The translations under genes were made by a program, and so were the position numbers. From CAYQTE01 sp964420285 (lineage in GTDB: Bacteria > Planctomycetota > Phycisphaerae > Tepidisphaerales > Tepidisphaeraceae), in NCBI GenBank assembly GCA_964420285.1, contig CAYQTE010000002.1, forward strand, positions 1 through 64,000: a DNA stretch of 64,000 nt, given 5' to 3'. This document shows, piece by piece, positions 52,801-61,457 of this stretch; position 1 is the stretch's first letter, and each line of letters starts with the position of its first letter. Under the pieces are notes generated by a model. The model saw only the letters and a program-made list of their open reading frames with translations. It had not been told where the DNA came from and searched no databases.

Positions 52801-53775
52801 GCCGAGTACACGGCGGCTGCTCAAGCTCTTTCCTCCTCTCCCTGTATTCAGGGGGAGGATCGAGGTGGGGGTTCTTCCGTGTCGACGCAATCATCCGATA
52901 CGACTCCCGCCCTGACCATCCCCCTGGATACAGGGACAGGGGACGAGACGGATTCGCCGGTTCCTCAGCGCAATGCAGTTGAAGTGTTGCCCGCGGGATG
53001 CAGCGATTGGGACGCCGTTGCCGAGGAAGTCCACCAGCTCAAGGAGAAGATCCAGCGGCTGGGCAACGTCAACGTCGAAGCCATCGGCGAACAGAGCGAG
53101 CTCGAACAGCGGCAAACATTCCTCACGACGCAGGTCGCCGACCTGACCGAATCCAAGCGCCAACTGGATGAACTGATCGCCACGATAAACGCCGAGAGCG
53201 GCGTGCGCTTCGAGCAGACGTTCGCGGCCGTGCGCGAGCATTTCGGGGCGATGTTCCGCAAGCTGTTCGGCGGCGGCAAGGCCGATCTGGTTCTGGAAAC
53301 CGAAATCGAGGTTCCCGCTCCGCCGATGCCGGTTGAAGGCGATGGCAGCGCGGCCAGCGAAGGGCCGCGGACGATTCTCACCCGCGTCGATCCGCTGGAT
53401 GCCGGCATCGAGATCATCGCCCATCCGCCGGGCAAGAAGCCTGTGACCATCAGCCAGCTTTCCGGCGGGGAAAAGACGATGACCTGCGTGGCACTGCTCA
53501 TGAGCATTTTCAAGAGCAAGCCCAGCCCGTTCTGCATTCTGGACGAAGTGGACGCCGCCCTGGACGAGGCCAACAACCAGCGGTTTAATCTCATCGTGCA
53601 GGAATTCCTGGCCGACAGCCAGTTCATCATCATCACCCACAGCAAGCGGACGATGCAGATCGCGGATGTGCTGTACGGCGTGACGATGCAGGAAGCGGGC
53701 GTCAGCCGCAAGGTCGCGGTGAAATTCGACCAGGTGGACGCCGAGGGCCGGGTTGCCGAGCAGGCGGCCGCGTAA
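49873..53775 (+). CDS. smc: Chromosome segregation ATPase SMC
   Basis: The 1,300-residue protein has Walker A GPNGCGKSN (residues 31-39) and a long coiled coil with a central hinge (about 515-680, MGLLSRR afterwards). The C-terminal head carries signature LSGGEKTM and Walker B FCILDEVDAALDEANN. SMC forms the condensin-like complex with ScpA and ScpB, which are not in this window. The ATG at 49873 (MRLKKLIVHGFKSFADR) is the conserved start. An unusual Ser/Gly/Pro-rich insert at about residues 988-1023 is encoded by a palindromic repeat (52835-52942) placed in frame between the coiled coil and the conserved DWDAV segment. Confidence 0.96.
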   Translation: MRLKKLIVHGFKSFADRTEFAFDNPITGIVGPNGCGKSNVVDAVKWVLGEQSAKSLRGDAMMDVIFNGSGQRKAAGMAEVTLVFENPRLPDGTRALNMDVDEVAVGRRLFRDGTSEYQVNNATTRLKDVRELFLDTGVGVDAYSVIEQGRVAAMLESNPQERRQIFEEAAGISRFKARKKESQRKLEKVEQNLLRVNDIVQEVDKRLRGVKVQAGRARVFQEYTSRLAELRLAHALREYHGFTQQRGELDGQLRDAQFRMDDLAVDLARAQNELADQKAEQQAVAAGRQRLEYELVTARASLDSARQRQQYAQRQIEQIAEQIESFAADRQAATQKRADIEISLAGESANLEQLTNDLAACRKEIDQRQAAFREGQLRLAGLGQEIERDKGTILDLMRRSAAAASRLGAIEIETRNITAQSDRLSQRREKVMVELAALDEARRLLQEQLDTTLAELAARQAALERRKEESAQLGRRMAQLTEQLGAAREHRSGLLSRQNLLKDLEARREGVSEGVKSVLRQRNDKFPFIEGLVADLLAVDVEHAHVIEAALDGRDQWLVAADTAALQAAEDSLIDLEGRVNIICIDDNPLPGTAVVHGPDQPSLMDMQLAWDWNQHEIGLRLAIDLVRFQPQRRSLVMRLLGKTVVVDDLAAAAVLRRDGPPGYRYVTTAGDCLEADGTLRTGPLSAAMGLLSRRSELEAIGHQIAEVDHRIAQLAAQLDDGSARAGELEEELNGIRNAVYASSTAKVELSSAMAQKSDQAIALRREQPVLDRELAVLAEQSKRLEAERSTQEKNRTDLESRQGQLAEQVKTKQADHDQLGADLGQWSEQLTARRVRLGQVQEQQMTCQQSVQRQSAAVAELGQQLARIEQSSATLSRNRASVEQEMESAASEEAVLVERLSGGQEQSKEWDRKLAAADERVAALASRVESCRESRDQIEHQLHDVQVRLGELNVRIETLVSRAREEMQIDLPERFAEYTAAAQALSSSPCIQGEDRGGGSSVSTQSSDTTPALTIPLDTGTGDETDSPVPQRNAVEVLPAGCSDWDAVAEEVHQLKEKIQRLGNVNVEAIGEQSELEQRQTFLTTQVADLTESKRQLDELIATINAESGVRFEQTFAAVREHFGAMFRKLFGGGKADLVLETEIEVPAPPMPVEGDGSAASEGPRTILTRVDPLDAGIEIIAHPPGKKPVTISQLSGGEKTMTCVALLMSIFKSKPSPFCILDEVDAALDEANNQRFNLIVQEFLADSQFIIITHSKRTMQIADVLYGVTMQEAGVSRKVAVKFDQVDAEGRVAEQAAA
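52835..52942. repeat. Palindromic repeat element inserted in frame in smc
   Basis: The left end is a 10-bp hairpin (52835-52858, CCTCTCCCTG / CAGGGGGAGG with loop TATT and one G-T pair). The right end (52920-52942) carries an inverted near-copy of the same text, CCCCTGGATACAGGG. The 108 bp equal 36 codons and keep the frame open. Confidence 0.65.
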
Positions 53776-53781
53776 TCGGAA

Positions 53782-53805
53782 ATCTCAAATAGTGATATTT
53801 GAGAT
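53782..53805. terminator. Perfect 10-bp hairpin just after smc
   Basis: ATCTCAAATA (53782-53791) pairs with TATTTGAGAT (53796-53805) around the loop GTGA, 7 bp after the smc stop codon. It is AT-rich and lacks a U-run, so a bona fide terminator is uncertain. Confidence 0.4.
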
Positions 53806-53860
53806 GTCCCGGACGGGACGCGGCGAATAATGCTGTACGGGGAGTATTGCAGGAGTGCGC

Positions 53861-54664
53861 ATGCGCCCAATGTCGCGACGTGGCTTCACTGTCATCGAGT
53901 TGTTGATCGTCATCGCGATCATCCTGATCCTGGTCTCGCTGGTGATCGTTGGCGTGCGCGTGCTGGCGACCTCCGGCCGCAACAACCAGACCAAGACCCT
54001 TCTGCAAACCATGAGCGGCGTGACCGCCGAACTCAAGCTCAAATCGCCGCCGACATCATCCGTGTTCTATTCCGGCACGGCCGCAATGCCGGCGATGCCG
54101 ATGGTGTCCCCCGGCGATGTGACGGCCGACAGCGGCGCGGGCAATCGCACGGGTTCCCCGGCCGTTCTCGCCACCGCAAGCGTCATGGTGCAGGCAATGG
54201 CCATCCCCGACGTGCAAACGGCCCTCAACTCGCTCCCGGCCGCACAACTCACACAACTCCCTCCTCCGGCCGCTCGCCTGTGGGTATGGGCGCCGAACGC
54301 CCCGTATCGCGTGGGAGATTACGTTGTTGTTGTCAACACGGGCAATTCGCCTCCGGCGCCAAGCCTCTATCATTGCGTAAACGCTCCGCTCACCTTCCCT
54401 GCAACGGTGCCGCCGACAGCGGACTGGGCGTCGGCATCGTGGCCCCCGGCGCTAGCGGGTTCCACGCGCATGCCCCTTGACGCCTGGGGGAATCCGATGA
54501 TCTTCGTTCCAGCCGGCGGCCTGGCCGGCGTTCAGCTTTCCAGCGACTCGTCGGGCACTTATCGCACCATCGTCTCCCCCGACGGCCAACCCTTCTGGGC
54601 CTCGGCTGGCCCGGATGGCAATTTCTCGACCGGCGACGACAACGTCTACTCGTTCCAGAAATAA
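53861..54664 (+). CDS. Type IV pilin-like / type II secretion pseudopilin
   Basis: The N-terminus RRG|FTVIELLIVIAIILILVSLVIVG has the prepilin-peptidase site (cleavage after Gly10), the following Phe and Glu5, and a hydrophobic helix that anchors the subunit. The 267-residue product has a long C-terminal globular part with Pro-rich and Gly-rich segments. It ends in DGQPFWASAGPDGNFSTGDDNVYSF, a calcium-loop-like ending that resembles the GspG/major pseudopilin family of Planctomycetes. AGGAG precedes the ATG at 53861 by 7 bases; the GTG at 53855 is an alternative. It is not next to other secretion genes here. Confidence 0.85.
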   Translation: MRPMSRRGFTVIELLIVIAIILILVSLVIVGVRVLATSGRNNQTKTLLQTMSGVTAELKLKSPPTSSVFYSGTAAMPAMPMVSPGDVTADSGAGNRTGSPAVLATASVMVQAMAIPDVQTALNSLPAAQLTQLPPPAARLWVWAPNAPYRVGDYVVVVNTGNSPPAPSLYHCVNAPLTFPATVPPTADWASASWPPALAGSTRMPLDAWGNPMIFVPAGGLAGVQLSSDSSGTYRTIVSPDGQPFWASAGPDGNFSTGDDNVYSFQK

Positions 54665-54820
54665 CGGCCGGGCAGCGTAGGTACAGTCCAGAGATTTGTC
54701 CGCCTCCATGTTGGCAGTTGCAGTGGTGCGGGTACATGCCACGCCTCGTGAATCCCGCAAAGCCCCCAGCCGCACCGGCCGATACATAACTATTGATGGA
54801 ATCTCGTCTTTCATTAAATT

Positions 54821-54850
54821 CTGGCATCCGCGGCCGACAGCGCCTACAAT
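54821..54850 (+). promoter_or_regulatory. Candidate sigma70-type promoter of the sucAB-lpdA operon
   Basis: CTGGCA (54821-54826) and TACAAT (54845-54850) match the -35 consensus at 4 of 6 and the -10 consensus at 5 of 6, with an 18-bp spacer. They lie ~57 bases before the sucA start. GC-rich genomes give many such matches, so the call is tentative. Confidence 0.35.
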
Positions 54851-54906
54851 GCAGCCCGAGGCGGGACGACGCATTGTCCTCGCTCGGGCAAGCGAAAGCG
54901 ACATTC

Positions 54907-57771
54907 ATGCAACCGTTGGAATTCGTCTCTCGGGAAAACGCGGAATTCATCGAACGCCTCTACGAGCAATACCGCCGAGACCCTCGCACGCTCGATGAAA
55001 AATGGCGAATCTTCTTCGCCGGGTTTGATCTGGGACTCGGCCGGCGTGAATCCATCGATTCGCTGACCGAATCCACGCGTGCGCCCGGCAGTGCCGTCGC
55101 CCGGCCGTCGCAGATGGGCATCTACGACCTGGTCCATTCCTATCGCGAACTGGGCCACTTCATCGCCAATCTCGATCCGCTGGGTCATAACCGGCCCACC
55201 CATCCGCTGCTGGATCTGTCCAACTTCGGCATCGACCTGCCGGATATGGATCAGATCGTCGGCACCGGCGGGTTCCAGGGGCCGACCGACGAAACCCTGG
55301 GCGATCTGCTCGACAAGTTGCGCATCACCTATTGCGGCACCGTCGGCGTCGAATTCACCAATATCACCGACAAGGCCCAGCGCCATTGGCTTCAACAACA
55401 AATGGAGCCCACCTACAACCGCCCGACTCTCATGCCCGCTCACCGCAAGGCGGTCCTCTTCCAACTCATCGCCGGCGAGGAATTCGAAAAATTCCTCGGA
55501 ACCCGACCGGGCTACATGAACCAGAAACGATTCAGCCTTGAAGGCGCCCTGTCGCTGGTTCCGCTGCTCAATTTCATCGTCGAGGACGCCGCTGCTCTGG
55601 GCGCTGAGAAGGTCATCATGGGCATGGCCCATCGCGGCCGGCTCAATGTTCTGGCCCATGTGCTCAATAAGCCCTATGAGGTCATTCTCAGCGAATTCAT
55701 GGGCACCAGCCTGCACGATCCGCAGAGCACCGGCGACGGCGATGTGAAATACCACCTGGGCTACGCCAACGAGCGCCCCATCGCCGGCAGCACGCGCGTG
55801 AAGGTCTCGCTGTGCCCCAACCCCAGCCATCTCGAACTCATCGGCCCCATCATGCAGGGCATCGTCCGCGCCCAGCAGGATATTTTCGGCGATGCCGGCC
55901 GTAATCGCGTCGTCCCCGTCCTCATGCATGGCGACGCCGCCTTCACCGGCCAGGGCGTGGTCAGCGAGACACTCAATCTGTCCGAACTTCACGGCTATCG
56001 CACTGGCGGGACGATCCACATCATCGTCAACAACCAGATCGGCTTCACCACCGATCCCAGCCAGGGCCGCTTCACCCCCTATCCCACCGACGTGGCCAAG
56101 ATGATTCAGGCCCCGATCTTCCACGTGAACGGCGACGATCCGGAAGCGGCCGTGCATGCCGCGCGACTGGCCATCGCCTTCCGCCAGCAATTCAAGAGCG
56201 ACGTGATGATCGATCTGTGGTGCTATCGCCGTCACGGCCACAACGAGCAGGACGAGCCGTCGTTCACCCAGCCGGTCATGTACCGCCAGATCGAGGGCCA
56301 CGCTCCGGTCTGGCAGATTTACGCCAACCGGCTGATTGCCGAAGGGCACATGACCGCCGCCGACCTGGAAGCGATGCGCAAGACGGTTCAGGATCGCCTG
56401 GAAGCGGCGAACACGCTGGCGAAAGAGGCTCGCCCGCGGGAGAAGATTCCGCGGTTCGGCGGTGTCTGGAAGGGCCTGGGCCGCGCCGGCAAGGACTGGT
56501 CCGCCAGAACCGCCGTCTCCCGCGAAAACCTGCGCAAGATCGCCGAGGTCGCCACCGCCGCTCCCGAAGGGTTCACCGTCCATCCCAAGCTCAAGAAGCT
56601 TCTTGCCGGGCGGCTTGAGGCCGTCAACACCGGCAAGGGGATCGACTTCGGCTGCGGTGAGATGCTGGCCCTGGGCTCGCTGTTGCAGGAAGGGCAGAGC
56701 GTGCGTTTTGTCGGCCAGGACGCCGAGCGCGGCACGTTCAGCCATCGCCACGCGGTGCTGCACGATTACAACACCGGCGCCACCGACATCCCCCTGGCGC
56801 GGCTGGCGCCGGAGGGTCGGTTCCACATCCTCAACACCATGCTCTCGGAGTTCGCCGTGCTCGGGTTTGAATGGGGCTACGCCTCGGCCGACCCGCGCAA
56901 CCTCGTCGTCTGGGAGGCCCAGTTCGGCGATTTCGTCAACGGCGCCCAGCCGATCGTCGATCAGATTCTGGCCGCGTCGGAAAGCAAATGGGGCTACATG
57001 AACGGCCTGGTCATCCTTCTGCCGCACGGCTACGAAGGCATGGGACCGGAGCATTCCAACGGTTATGTCGAGCGATTTCTGCAATTGTGTGCTGAAGACA
57101 ACATGCAGGTCTGCCAGCCCAGTACGCCGGCGCAATATTTCCATTTCCTGCGCCGCCAGCTCAAGCGGTCGTTCCGCAAGCCGCTGGTGATGATGATGCC
57201 CAAGAAGCTCCTCCGCTACGAGCCGGCCTCCAGCCGCATCGAGGAGTTTTCCGACATGCAGGCCCAACTGGTGATCGACGATCCGGCCGATCTGGATCGC
57301 TCGGGTGTGCGGCGATTGCTCTTGTGTTCGGGCAAGGTCTATTACAGCCTGCTGGCAATGCGCACGGCGGAGCGTATCGAGGATACGGCGATCGTGCGCG
57401 TCGAGCAGTTGTATCCGTTCCCGGAACAGGAAATTCGCGCCGTGCTGTCCAAGTATCGCCAGGCCGACACCATCGCCTGGGTGCAGGAAGAGCCGCGAAA
57501 CCGCGGGGCGTTCCACTTTATCGAACGCCGCTCGCGCCACCTGCTGGGCGGCGACATGACGCTGCACTATTTCGGCCGGGACGAATCGGCCTCTCCCGCG
57601 ACCGGCTGGCAGAAGATGCACGAGATCGAGGAACAGGAACTTTTGACCGCCGCGCTGGATATTCCCGCCCGCCGTGCCGCCCAGGCCGCCAGGGCCGAGG
57701 ACGCCGAACGCGAACTTGCCCAGGCCGCCGTCGCGGCGGATAAAGGCTCCAACGGAAACGCTCCAAGGTAA
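54907..57771 (+). CDS. sucA: 2-oxoglutarate dehydrogenase E1 component
   Basis: The 954-residue protein starts MQPLEFVSRENAEFIERLYEQYRRDPR, the N-terminal helix that binds the E2 component. The thiamine diphosphate motif spans GDAAFTGQGVV to NNQIGFTT (residues about 340-385), and MGMAHRGRLNVL lies at about 237-248. The C-terminal transketolase-like half includes GYASADPRNLVVWEAQFGDF. E1 decarboxylates 2-oxoglutarate and hands the succinyl group to the lipoyl arm of E2. An upstream ATG would add 38 non-conserved residues. sucB and lpdA follow with gaps of 3 and 21 bp, so the three are one operon supplying the complete complex. Confidence 0.96.
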   Translation: MQPLEFVSRENAEFIERLYEQYRRDPRTLDEKWRIFFAGFDLGLGRRESIDSLTESTRAPGSAVARPSQMGIYDLVHSYRELGHFIANLDPLGHNRPTHPLLDLSNFGIDLPDMDQIVGTGGFQGPTDETLGDLLDKLRITYCGTVGVEFTNITDKAQRHWLQQQMEPTYNRPTLMPAHRKAVLFQLIAGEEFEKFLGTRPGYMNQKRFSLEGALSLVPLLNFIVEDAAALGAEKVIMGMAHRGRLNVLAHVLNKPYEVILSEFMGTSLHDPQSTGDGDVKYHLGYANERPIAGSTRVKVSLCPNPSHLELIGPIMQGIVRAQQDIFGDAGRNRVVPVLMHGDAAFTGQGVVSETLNLSELHGYRTGGTIHIIVNNQIGFTTDPSQGRFTPYPTDVAKMIQAPIFHVNGDDPEAAVHAARLAIAFRQQFKSDVMIDLWCYRRHGHNEQDEPSFTQPVMYRQIEGHAPVWQIYANRLIAEGHMTAADLEAMRKTVQDRLEAANTLAKEARPREKIPRFGGVWKGLGRAGKDWSARTAVSRENLRKIAEVATAAPEGFTVHPKLKKLLAGRLEAVNTGKGIDFGCGEMLALGSLLQEGQSVRFVGQDAERGTFSHRHAVLHDYNTGATDIPLARLAPEGRFHILNTMLSEFAVLGFEWGYASADPRNLVVWEAQFGDFVNGAQPIVDQILAASESKWGYMNGLVILLPHGYEGMGPEHSNGYVERFLQLCAEDNMQVCQPSTPAQYFHFLRRQLKRSFRKPLVMMMPKKLLRYEPASSRIEEFSDMQAQLVIDDPADLDRSGVRRLLLCSGKVYYSLLAMRTAERIEDTAIVRVEQLYPFPEQEIRAVLSKYRQADTIAWVQEEPRNRGAFHFIERRSRHLLGGDMTLHYFGRDESASPATGWQKMHEIEEQELLTAALDIPARRAAQAARAEDAERELAQAAVAADKGSNGNAPR

Positions 57772-57774
57772 CCC

Positions 57775-59091
57775 ATGCCCACTAATGTTGAGATTCCATC
57801 TCTGGGCGAATCGATCACCGAGGCTGTCCTGATCCGCTGGATCATCGCCGACGGCCAGCGCGTCGGCGCCAACGAACCGGTGTGCGAACTGGAAACCGAC
57901 AAGGCCAACGTCGATCTCCCCTCGCCCGCCGCCGGCGTGGTCCACCATATCGCCGAGGAAGGTCACACCGTTCAGGTCGGCCAGACCATCGCACGCATCG
58001 ACGATTCCGCCGGTGCCGTGGCCGATGCACCGGTTGCGACAAAGCCGCCCCCGCCCGCTGCGCCGTTGTCACCCGCTGCGCCGTTACCAGCCTCCGCCGG
58101 CCCCGTTCCATCGGATCAAAGTCCTTCCGTGCGCCGATTGGCTTCTGAAAGCCGCGTCGATCCCGCAACCGTGCAGGGCACCGGCCGGGGCGGCCGGGTC
58201 ACGAAGCAGGACATGCAAAAAGCGATCGACACGGCGGTAAGGCCTCCGACGCCCAGGGAATCTGAAAGCGAATCTGAACCCGAACCGTTGCCCCCGGCCG
58301 CGCGTTCTCTTCCCGCCATCGCGTCGCCGCAAGCTCCCGCCGTGCCCGCCACTTCGCCAAAGGCCGGCGGCGAGAAATTGATCTTCGACTCCACCGGCAT
58401 CCGTCGCGTGCCCATGAGCAAGATGCGCAAGGCCATCGCCCGCCGGCTGATCGAAGTGCAGCAGACCGCCGCTATTCTCACCACCTACAACGAGATCGAC
58501 CTCACCGCCGTTCTGGACCTCCGCGCCAAATACAAGCAGCGATTCACCGACGTGCATGGCGTCAACCTCGGCCTGATGAGTTTCTTCTGCCGCGCCGCCG
58601 TTCTGGCTCTGGCCGAGTTCCCGCGACTCAATGCCCGCATCGACGGCGATGAAATCGTGTATCACCAGTTCGTTCACCTCGGCATCGCCGTCAGCACCGA
58701 TCGCGGCCTGGCCGTGCCGGTCTTGCGTAACGCGCAGAGCCTCAACTTCGCCCGCGTGGAAGCGGAGATCAAACGCCTGGCCCAATCGACGCGCGACGGC
58801 AAGCTGGGCATGGAGGAACTGACCGGCGGTACGTTCACCATCACCAACGGCGGCGTCTACGGATCGCTCTTCTCCACCCCCATTCTCAATCCGCCGCAGA
58901 GCGCGATTCTCGGCATGCACACCATCCAGAAACGCCCCGTCTGCGTCGGCGACAGGATCGAGGCCCGCCAGATGATGTATGTCGCCCTCAGCTACGACCA
59001 CCGCCTCATCGACGGCCGGGAGTCCGTCAGCTTCCTGGTCCGCATCAAGGACATGCTGGAAGACCCGGCGCGGCTCATGCTGGAAATTTAG
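57775..59091 (+). CDS. sucB: Dihydrolipoamide succinyltransferase (2-oxoglutarate dehydrogenase E2)
   Basis: Residues 1-78 form the lipoyl domain with the lipoylated Lys43 in ETDKANVDLP. An Ala/Pro-rich linker follows. The peripheral-subunit-binding domain (about 117-150) reads VRRLASESRVDPATVQGTGRGGRVTKQD. The catalytic domain occupies about 205-438, with the active-site His in SYDHRLIDGRESVSFL. It transfers succinyl from lipoamide to CoA and forms the core of the complex. It begins 3 bp after the sucA stop codon and has one lipoyl domain, as is typical of SucB. Confidence 0.95.
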   Translation: MPTNVEIPSLGESITEAVLIRWIIADGQRVGANEPVCELETDKANVDLPSPAAGVVHHIAEEGHTVQVGQTIARIDDSAGAVADAPVATKPPPPAAPLSPAAPLPASAGPVPSDQSPSVRRLASESRVDPATVQGTGRGGRVTKQDMQKAIDTAVRPPTPRESESESEPEPLPPAARSLPAIASPQAPAVPATSPKAGGEKLIFDSTGIRRVPMSKMRKAIARRLIEVQQTAAILTTYNEIDLTAVLDLRAKYKQRFTDVHGVNLGLMSFFCRAAVLALAEFPRLNARIDGDEIVYHQFVHLGIAVSTDRGLAVPVLRNAQSLNFARVEAEIKRLAQSTRDGKLGMEELTGGTFTITNGGVYGSLFSTPILNPPQSAILGMHTIQKRPVCVGDRIEARQMMYVALSYDHRLIDGRESVSFLVRIKDMLEDPARLMLEI

Positions 59092-59112
59092 GTTTTGCGA
59101 CGGAGCCCGGGG

Positions 59113-60510
59113 ATGGCCAACAACGCATTCGATCTGATCGTGATCGGCGCCGGACCCGGCGGCTATGTCGCCGCCATTCGCGCCGCCCAACTGGGCATGC
59201 GCGTCGCCTGCATCGAGCGGGAATATCTCGGCGGCACGTGCCTGAACGTCGGCTGCATCCCCTCCAAGGCGATGCTCGATTCCACCCATCACCTGGCCGA
59301 TGCGCAACATCACCTTTCGCGGCGAGGCATTAGCGTCCAGGGCATCTCGGTCGATCTGCCGGCGATGATGAAATTCAAAACCGACGTCGTCAAGAAGATG
59401 TCCGATGGCGTCGGCTTCCTGTTTCGCAAGAACAATATCACCCACCTCGCCGGCGCCGCGCGGATCGCCTCGGCCGGGAATGTGGAAGTGACCGCTAATG
59501 ACAATCAGAAGACGACGTATTCGGCCGGCAAGATTCTCATCGCCACCGGCAGCGCCCCGATTTCGATCAAGGGCCTGCCCTTCGACGGCAAATACGTTCT
59601 CTCCAGCACCGAAGCCCTCAGCATCCCGGCGATTCCGAAAAAGCTGATTGTGGTTGGCGGCGGATACATCGGCGTCGAACTCGGCAGCGTCTGGGCGCGG
59701 CTCGGCAGCGATGTTCATGTGATCGAATTCCTCGATCGCATACTCCCGCCCAGCGATACCGAGATGGCCCTGGCACTGCAAAAACTCCTGCAAAAGCAGG
59801 GCTTGAAATTCCAGTTCAACACCACGGCCGAATCGGTGGATACATCATCGGGAACCGTGAAATTGAAATGGAAGAGCGGCGATCAAACCGGCGTCGAGGA
59901 GGCCGATGCGGTTTTGGTCGCGGTGGGGCGCCGGCCGGTAACAGACGGGTTGGGCCTGTCTGAGGCCGGTGTCGCGACCGATGCGCGCGGATATGTGATT
60001 GTCAACGGGGATTTCCAGACCAGCGTGCCGGGCATCTATGCGATTGGCGATGTGATCGGCGGATTGATGCTGGCGCACAAGGCCGAGGAGGAAGGCATCG
60101 CCGCCGTCGAGCGGATGGCGGGGCATGCCGGCCACGTCAATTACGGCGCTTGCCCGTCGGTGGTCTACACGCATCCGGAACTGGCGGCGGTCGGCCTTAC
60201 TGAACAACAAGCCGCCGCGCGCGGGCCGATCAAGATCGGCAAATTCCCCCTGGCCGCCAACGGCCGGGCCAGAGGCATGGACGAACCCGACGGCTTGGTG
60301 AAAATCATCGGCGAAGCCAAAACCGACCGCCTGCTGGGCGTTCACATCCTGTCCGCGCACGCCAGCGACATGATCGCCGAAGCCACGATCGCGATAGAAT
60401 TCGCCGCCAGTGTTGAGGATCTGGCCCGGGCCTTTCATGCACATCCAACCCTGCCGGAAGCAATCAAGGAAGCTGCGCTGGCGGCGGATAAAGGCGCTAT
60501 ACATATCTGA
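59113..60510 (+). CDS. lpdA: Dihydrolipoyl dehydrogenase (E3)
   Basis: The ATG at 59113 follows GGAG. The FAD-binding GAGPGGYVAA (residues 12-21) and the redox disulfide GGTCLNVGCIPSK (Cys43, Cys48) are intact. The NAD-binding GGGYIGVELGSVW lies in the middle, and HAHPTLPEAIKEA carries the active-site His near the C-terminus. The enzyme reoxidises dihydrolipoamide on SucB and passes electrons to NAD. It is the third gene of the sucA-sucB-lpdA operon and could also serve pyruvate dehydrogenase or glycine cleavage, since no second copy is in the window. Confidence 0.96.
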   Translation: MANNAFDLIVIGAGPGGYVAAIRAAQLGMRVACIEREYLGGTCLNVGCIPSKAMLDSTHHLADAQHHLSRRGISVQGISVDLPAMMKFKTDVVKKMSDGVGFLFRKNNITHLAGAARIASAGNVEVTANDNQKTTYSAGKILIATGSAPISIKGLPFDGKYVLSSTEALSIPAIPKKLIVVGGGYIGVELGSVWARLGSDVHVIEFLDRILPPSDTEMALALQKLLQKQGLKFQFNTTAESVDTSSGTVKLKWKSGDQTGVEEADAVLVAVGRRPVTDGLGLSEAGVATDARGYVIVNGDFQTSVPGIYAIGDVIGGLMLAHKAEEEGIAAVERMAGHAGHVNYGACPSVVYTHPELAAVGLTEQQAAARGPIKIGKFPLAANGRARGMDEPDGLVKIIGEAKTDRLLGVHILSAHASDMIAEATIAIEFAASVEDLARAFHAHPTLPEAIKEAALAADKGAIHI

Positions 60511-60553
60511 TCGGTCACCGCTCATAGCTGCGCAGCGGCTGGAATTGCCGAAA

Positions 60554-60853
60554 ATGCTTGACAAATGGAGCTATCATTTGGATGGTGATGGCATGACCCT
60601 GCACATACGCATTCCCGAGAATCTCGACGACGCATCGGTCCGTCAGCTCGACCGCGATGTGCGCGAGTTTGTCGCCGTGCAATTGTATCGCCAGGGCAAG
60701 TTGTCCCACGGAAAATTTGCCAAATTCCTCGGCATCGGCCGCGGCGACGCGGATGCGTTGCTCGGACGTTACGGCGTGGTTGACGAGTTCACGGCGGGGG
60801 AAATCGCCGAGCAAGTGAACGTCTCCCGAAGCCTGCGGCGGCGGGCTCCATGA
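60554..60853 (+). CDS. UPF0175-family antitoxin-like protein
   Basis: The 99-residue protein matches the UPF0175 pattern: an N-terminal strand (TLHIRIPENL) and helical REFVAVQLYRQGKLSHGKFAKFLGIGRGDADALLGRYG, a ribbon-helix-helix-like DNA-binding arrangement. A second ATG at 60593 would remove 13 residues and fits the family start just as well. It overlaps the next gene by 4 bases (ATGA). UPF0175 proteins next to DUF3368 proteins are treated as antitoxin-toxin pairs; the biochemical role of this pair is inferred. It lies 43 bp after lpdA. Confidence 0.75.
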   Translation: MLDKWSYHLDGDGMTLHIRIPENLDDASVRQLDRDVREFVAVQLYRQGKLSHGKFAKFLGIGRGDADALLGRYGVVDEFTAGEIAEQVNVSRSLRRRAP

Positions 60854-61371
60854 TCATCGTCTCAGACACCGGGCCGCTGCGATATCTGGTTGAAGTGGAT
60901 GCCGTCCACGCACTTCCGCGACTTTACGGCGATGTGCTGACGACCGCGCAAGTCCTCGATGAACTTCGGCTGGGGCACTTTCCGGAAAAGGTGCGGCGGT
61001 GGGCGGGACATCCGCCAGCGTGGCTCAAGATCGAACAGCCGGCGATAATCGAATTTCTTGACCGCCTGGACGACGGCGAAGCGTCGGCCCTGTCTCTGGC
61101 GCGGGAGCGCGCCGCCGATCTTGTGCTCATTGATGAACGGGCCGCCACCGAGGTGGCGCGTTCTATCGGCCTGCGGTCAATGGGCACCTTGGCCGTTCTG
61201 CAGGAGGCGGGATATGAAGGCTACATCGACTTTCACGCGGCAGTGCGGTCGCTGACCACGACCACGCAGTTTCGGCACACGGATTCGCTGATTGCGCAAA
61301 TCATCGCGAATTACGAGCGAAGCGTAAGGGAACGACCCGGTGGGCAGCGCGATCGTGGGCGGGAGCCGTAA
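60850..61371 (+). CDS. DUF3368 PIN-like toxin
   Basis: The 173-residue protein begins MIIVSDTGPLRYLVEVD, the SDTGPL start of DUF3368 with the first PIN-domain acidic residue. A conserved Glu follows (VLDELRLG), then LDDGEASALSLARE and ADLVLIDERAATEVARSIGL, giving the remaining acidic residues. PIN-fold toxins are ribonucleases. It starts at the ATGA overlap with the UPF0175 gene, so the two are translationally coupled. There is no downstream partner; the next gene is convergent. Confidence 0.78.
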   Translation: MIIVSDTGPLRYLVEVDAVHALPRLYGDVLTTAQVLDELRLGHFPEKVRRWAGHPPAWLKIEQPAIIEFLDRLDDGEASALSLARERAADLVLIDERAATEVARSIGLRSMGTLAVLQEAGYEGYIDFHAAVRSLTTTTQFRHTDSLIAQIIANYERSVRERPGGQRDRGREP

Positions 61372-61457
61372 TGCGCTTGGCGGGATAATACGTCCTTTGC
61401 TCAAGTCGCCTTGACTGCAGCCCCTGCGATGCGCGCTTCTCTTGGCGTGACCCGGCC

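Noticed and set aside
54844..57966. 1,040-residue minus-strand frame over sucA
   Set aside because: It is a shadow of a strongly recognised E1 gene; long antisense frames are common in GC-rich coding DNA.
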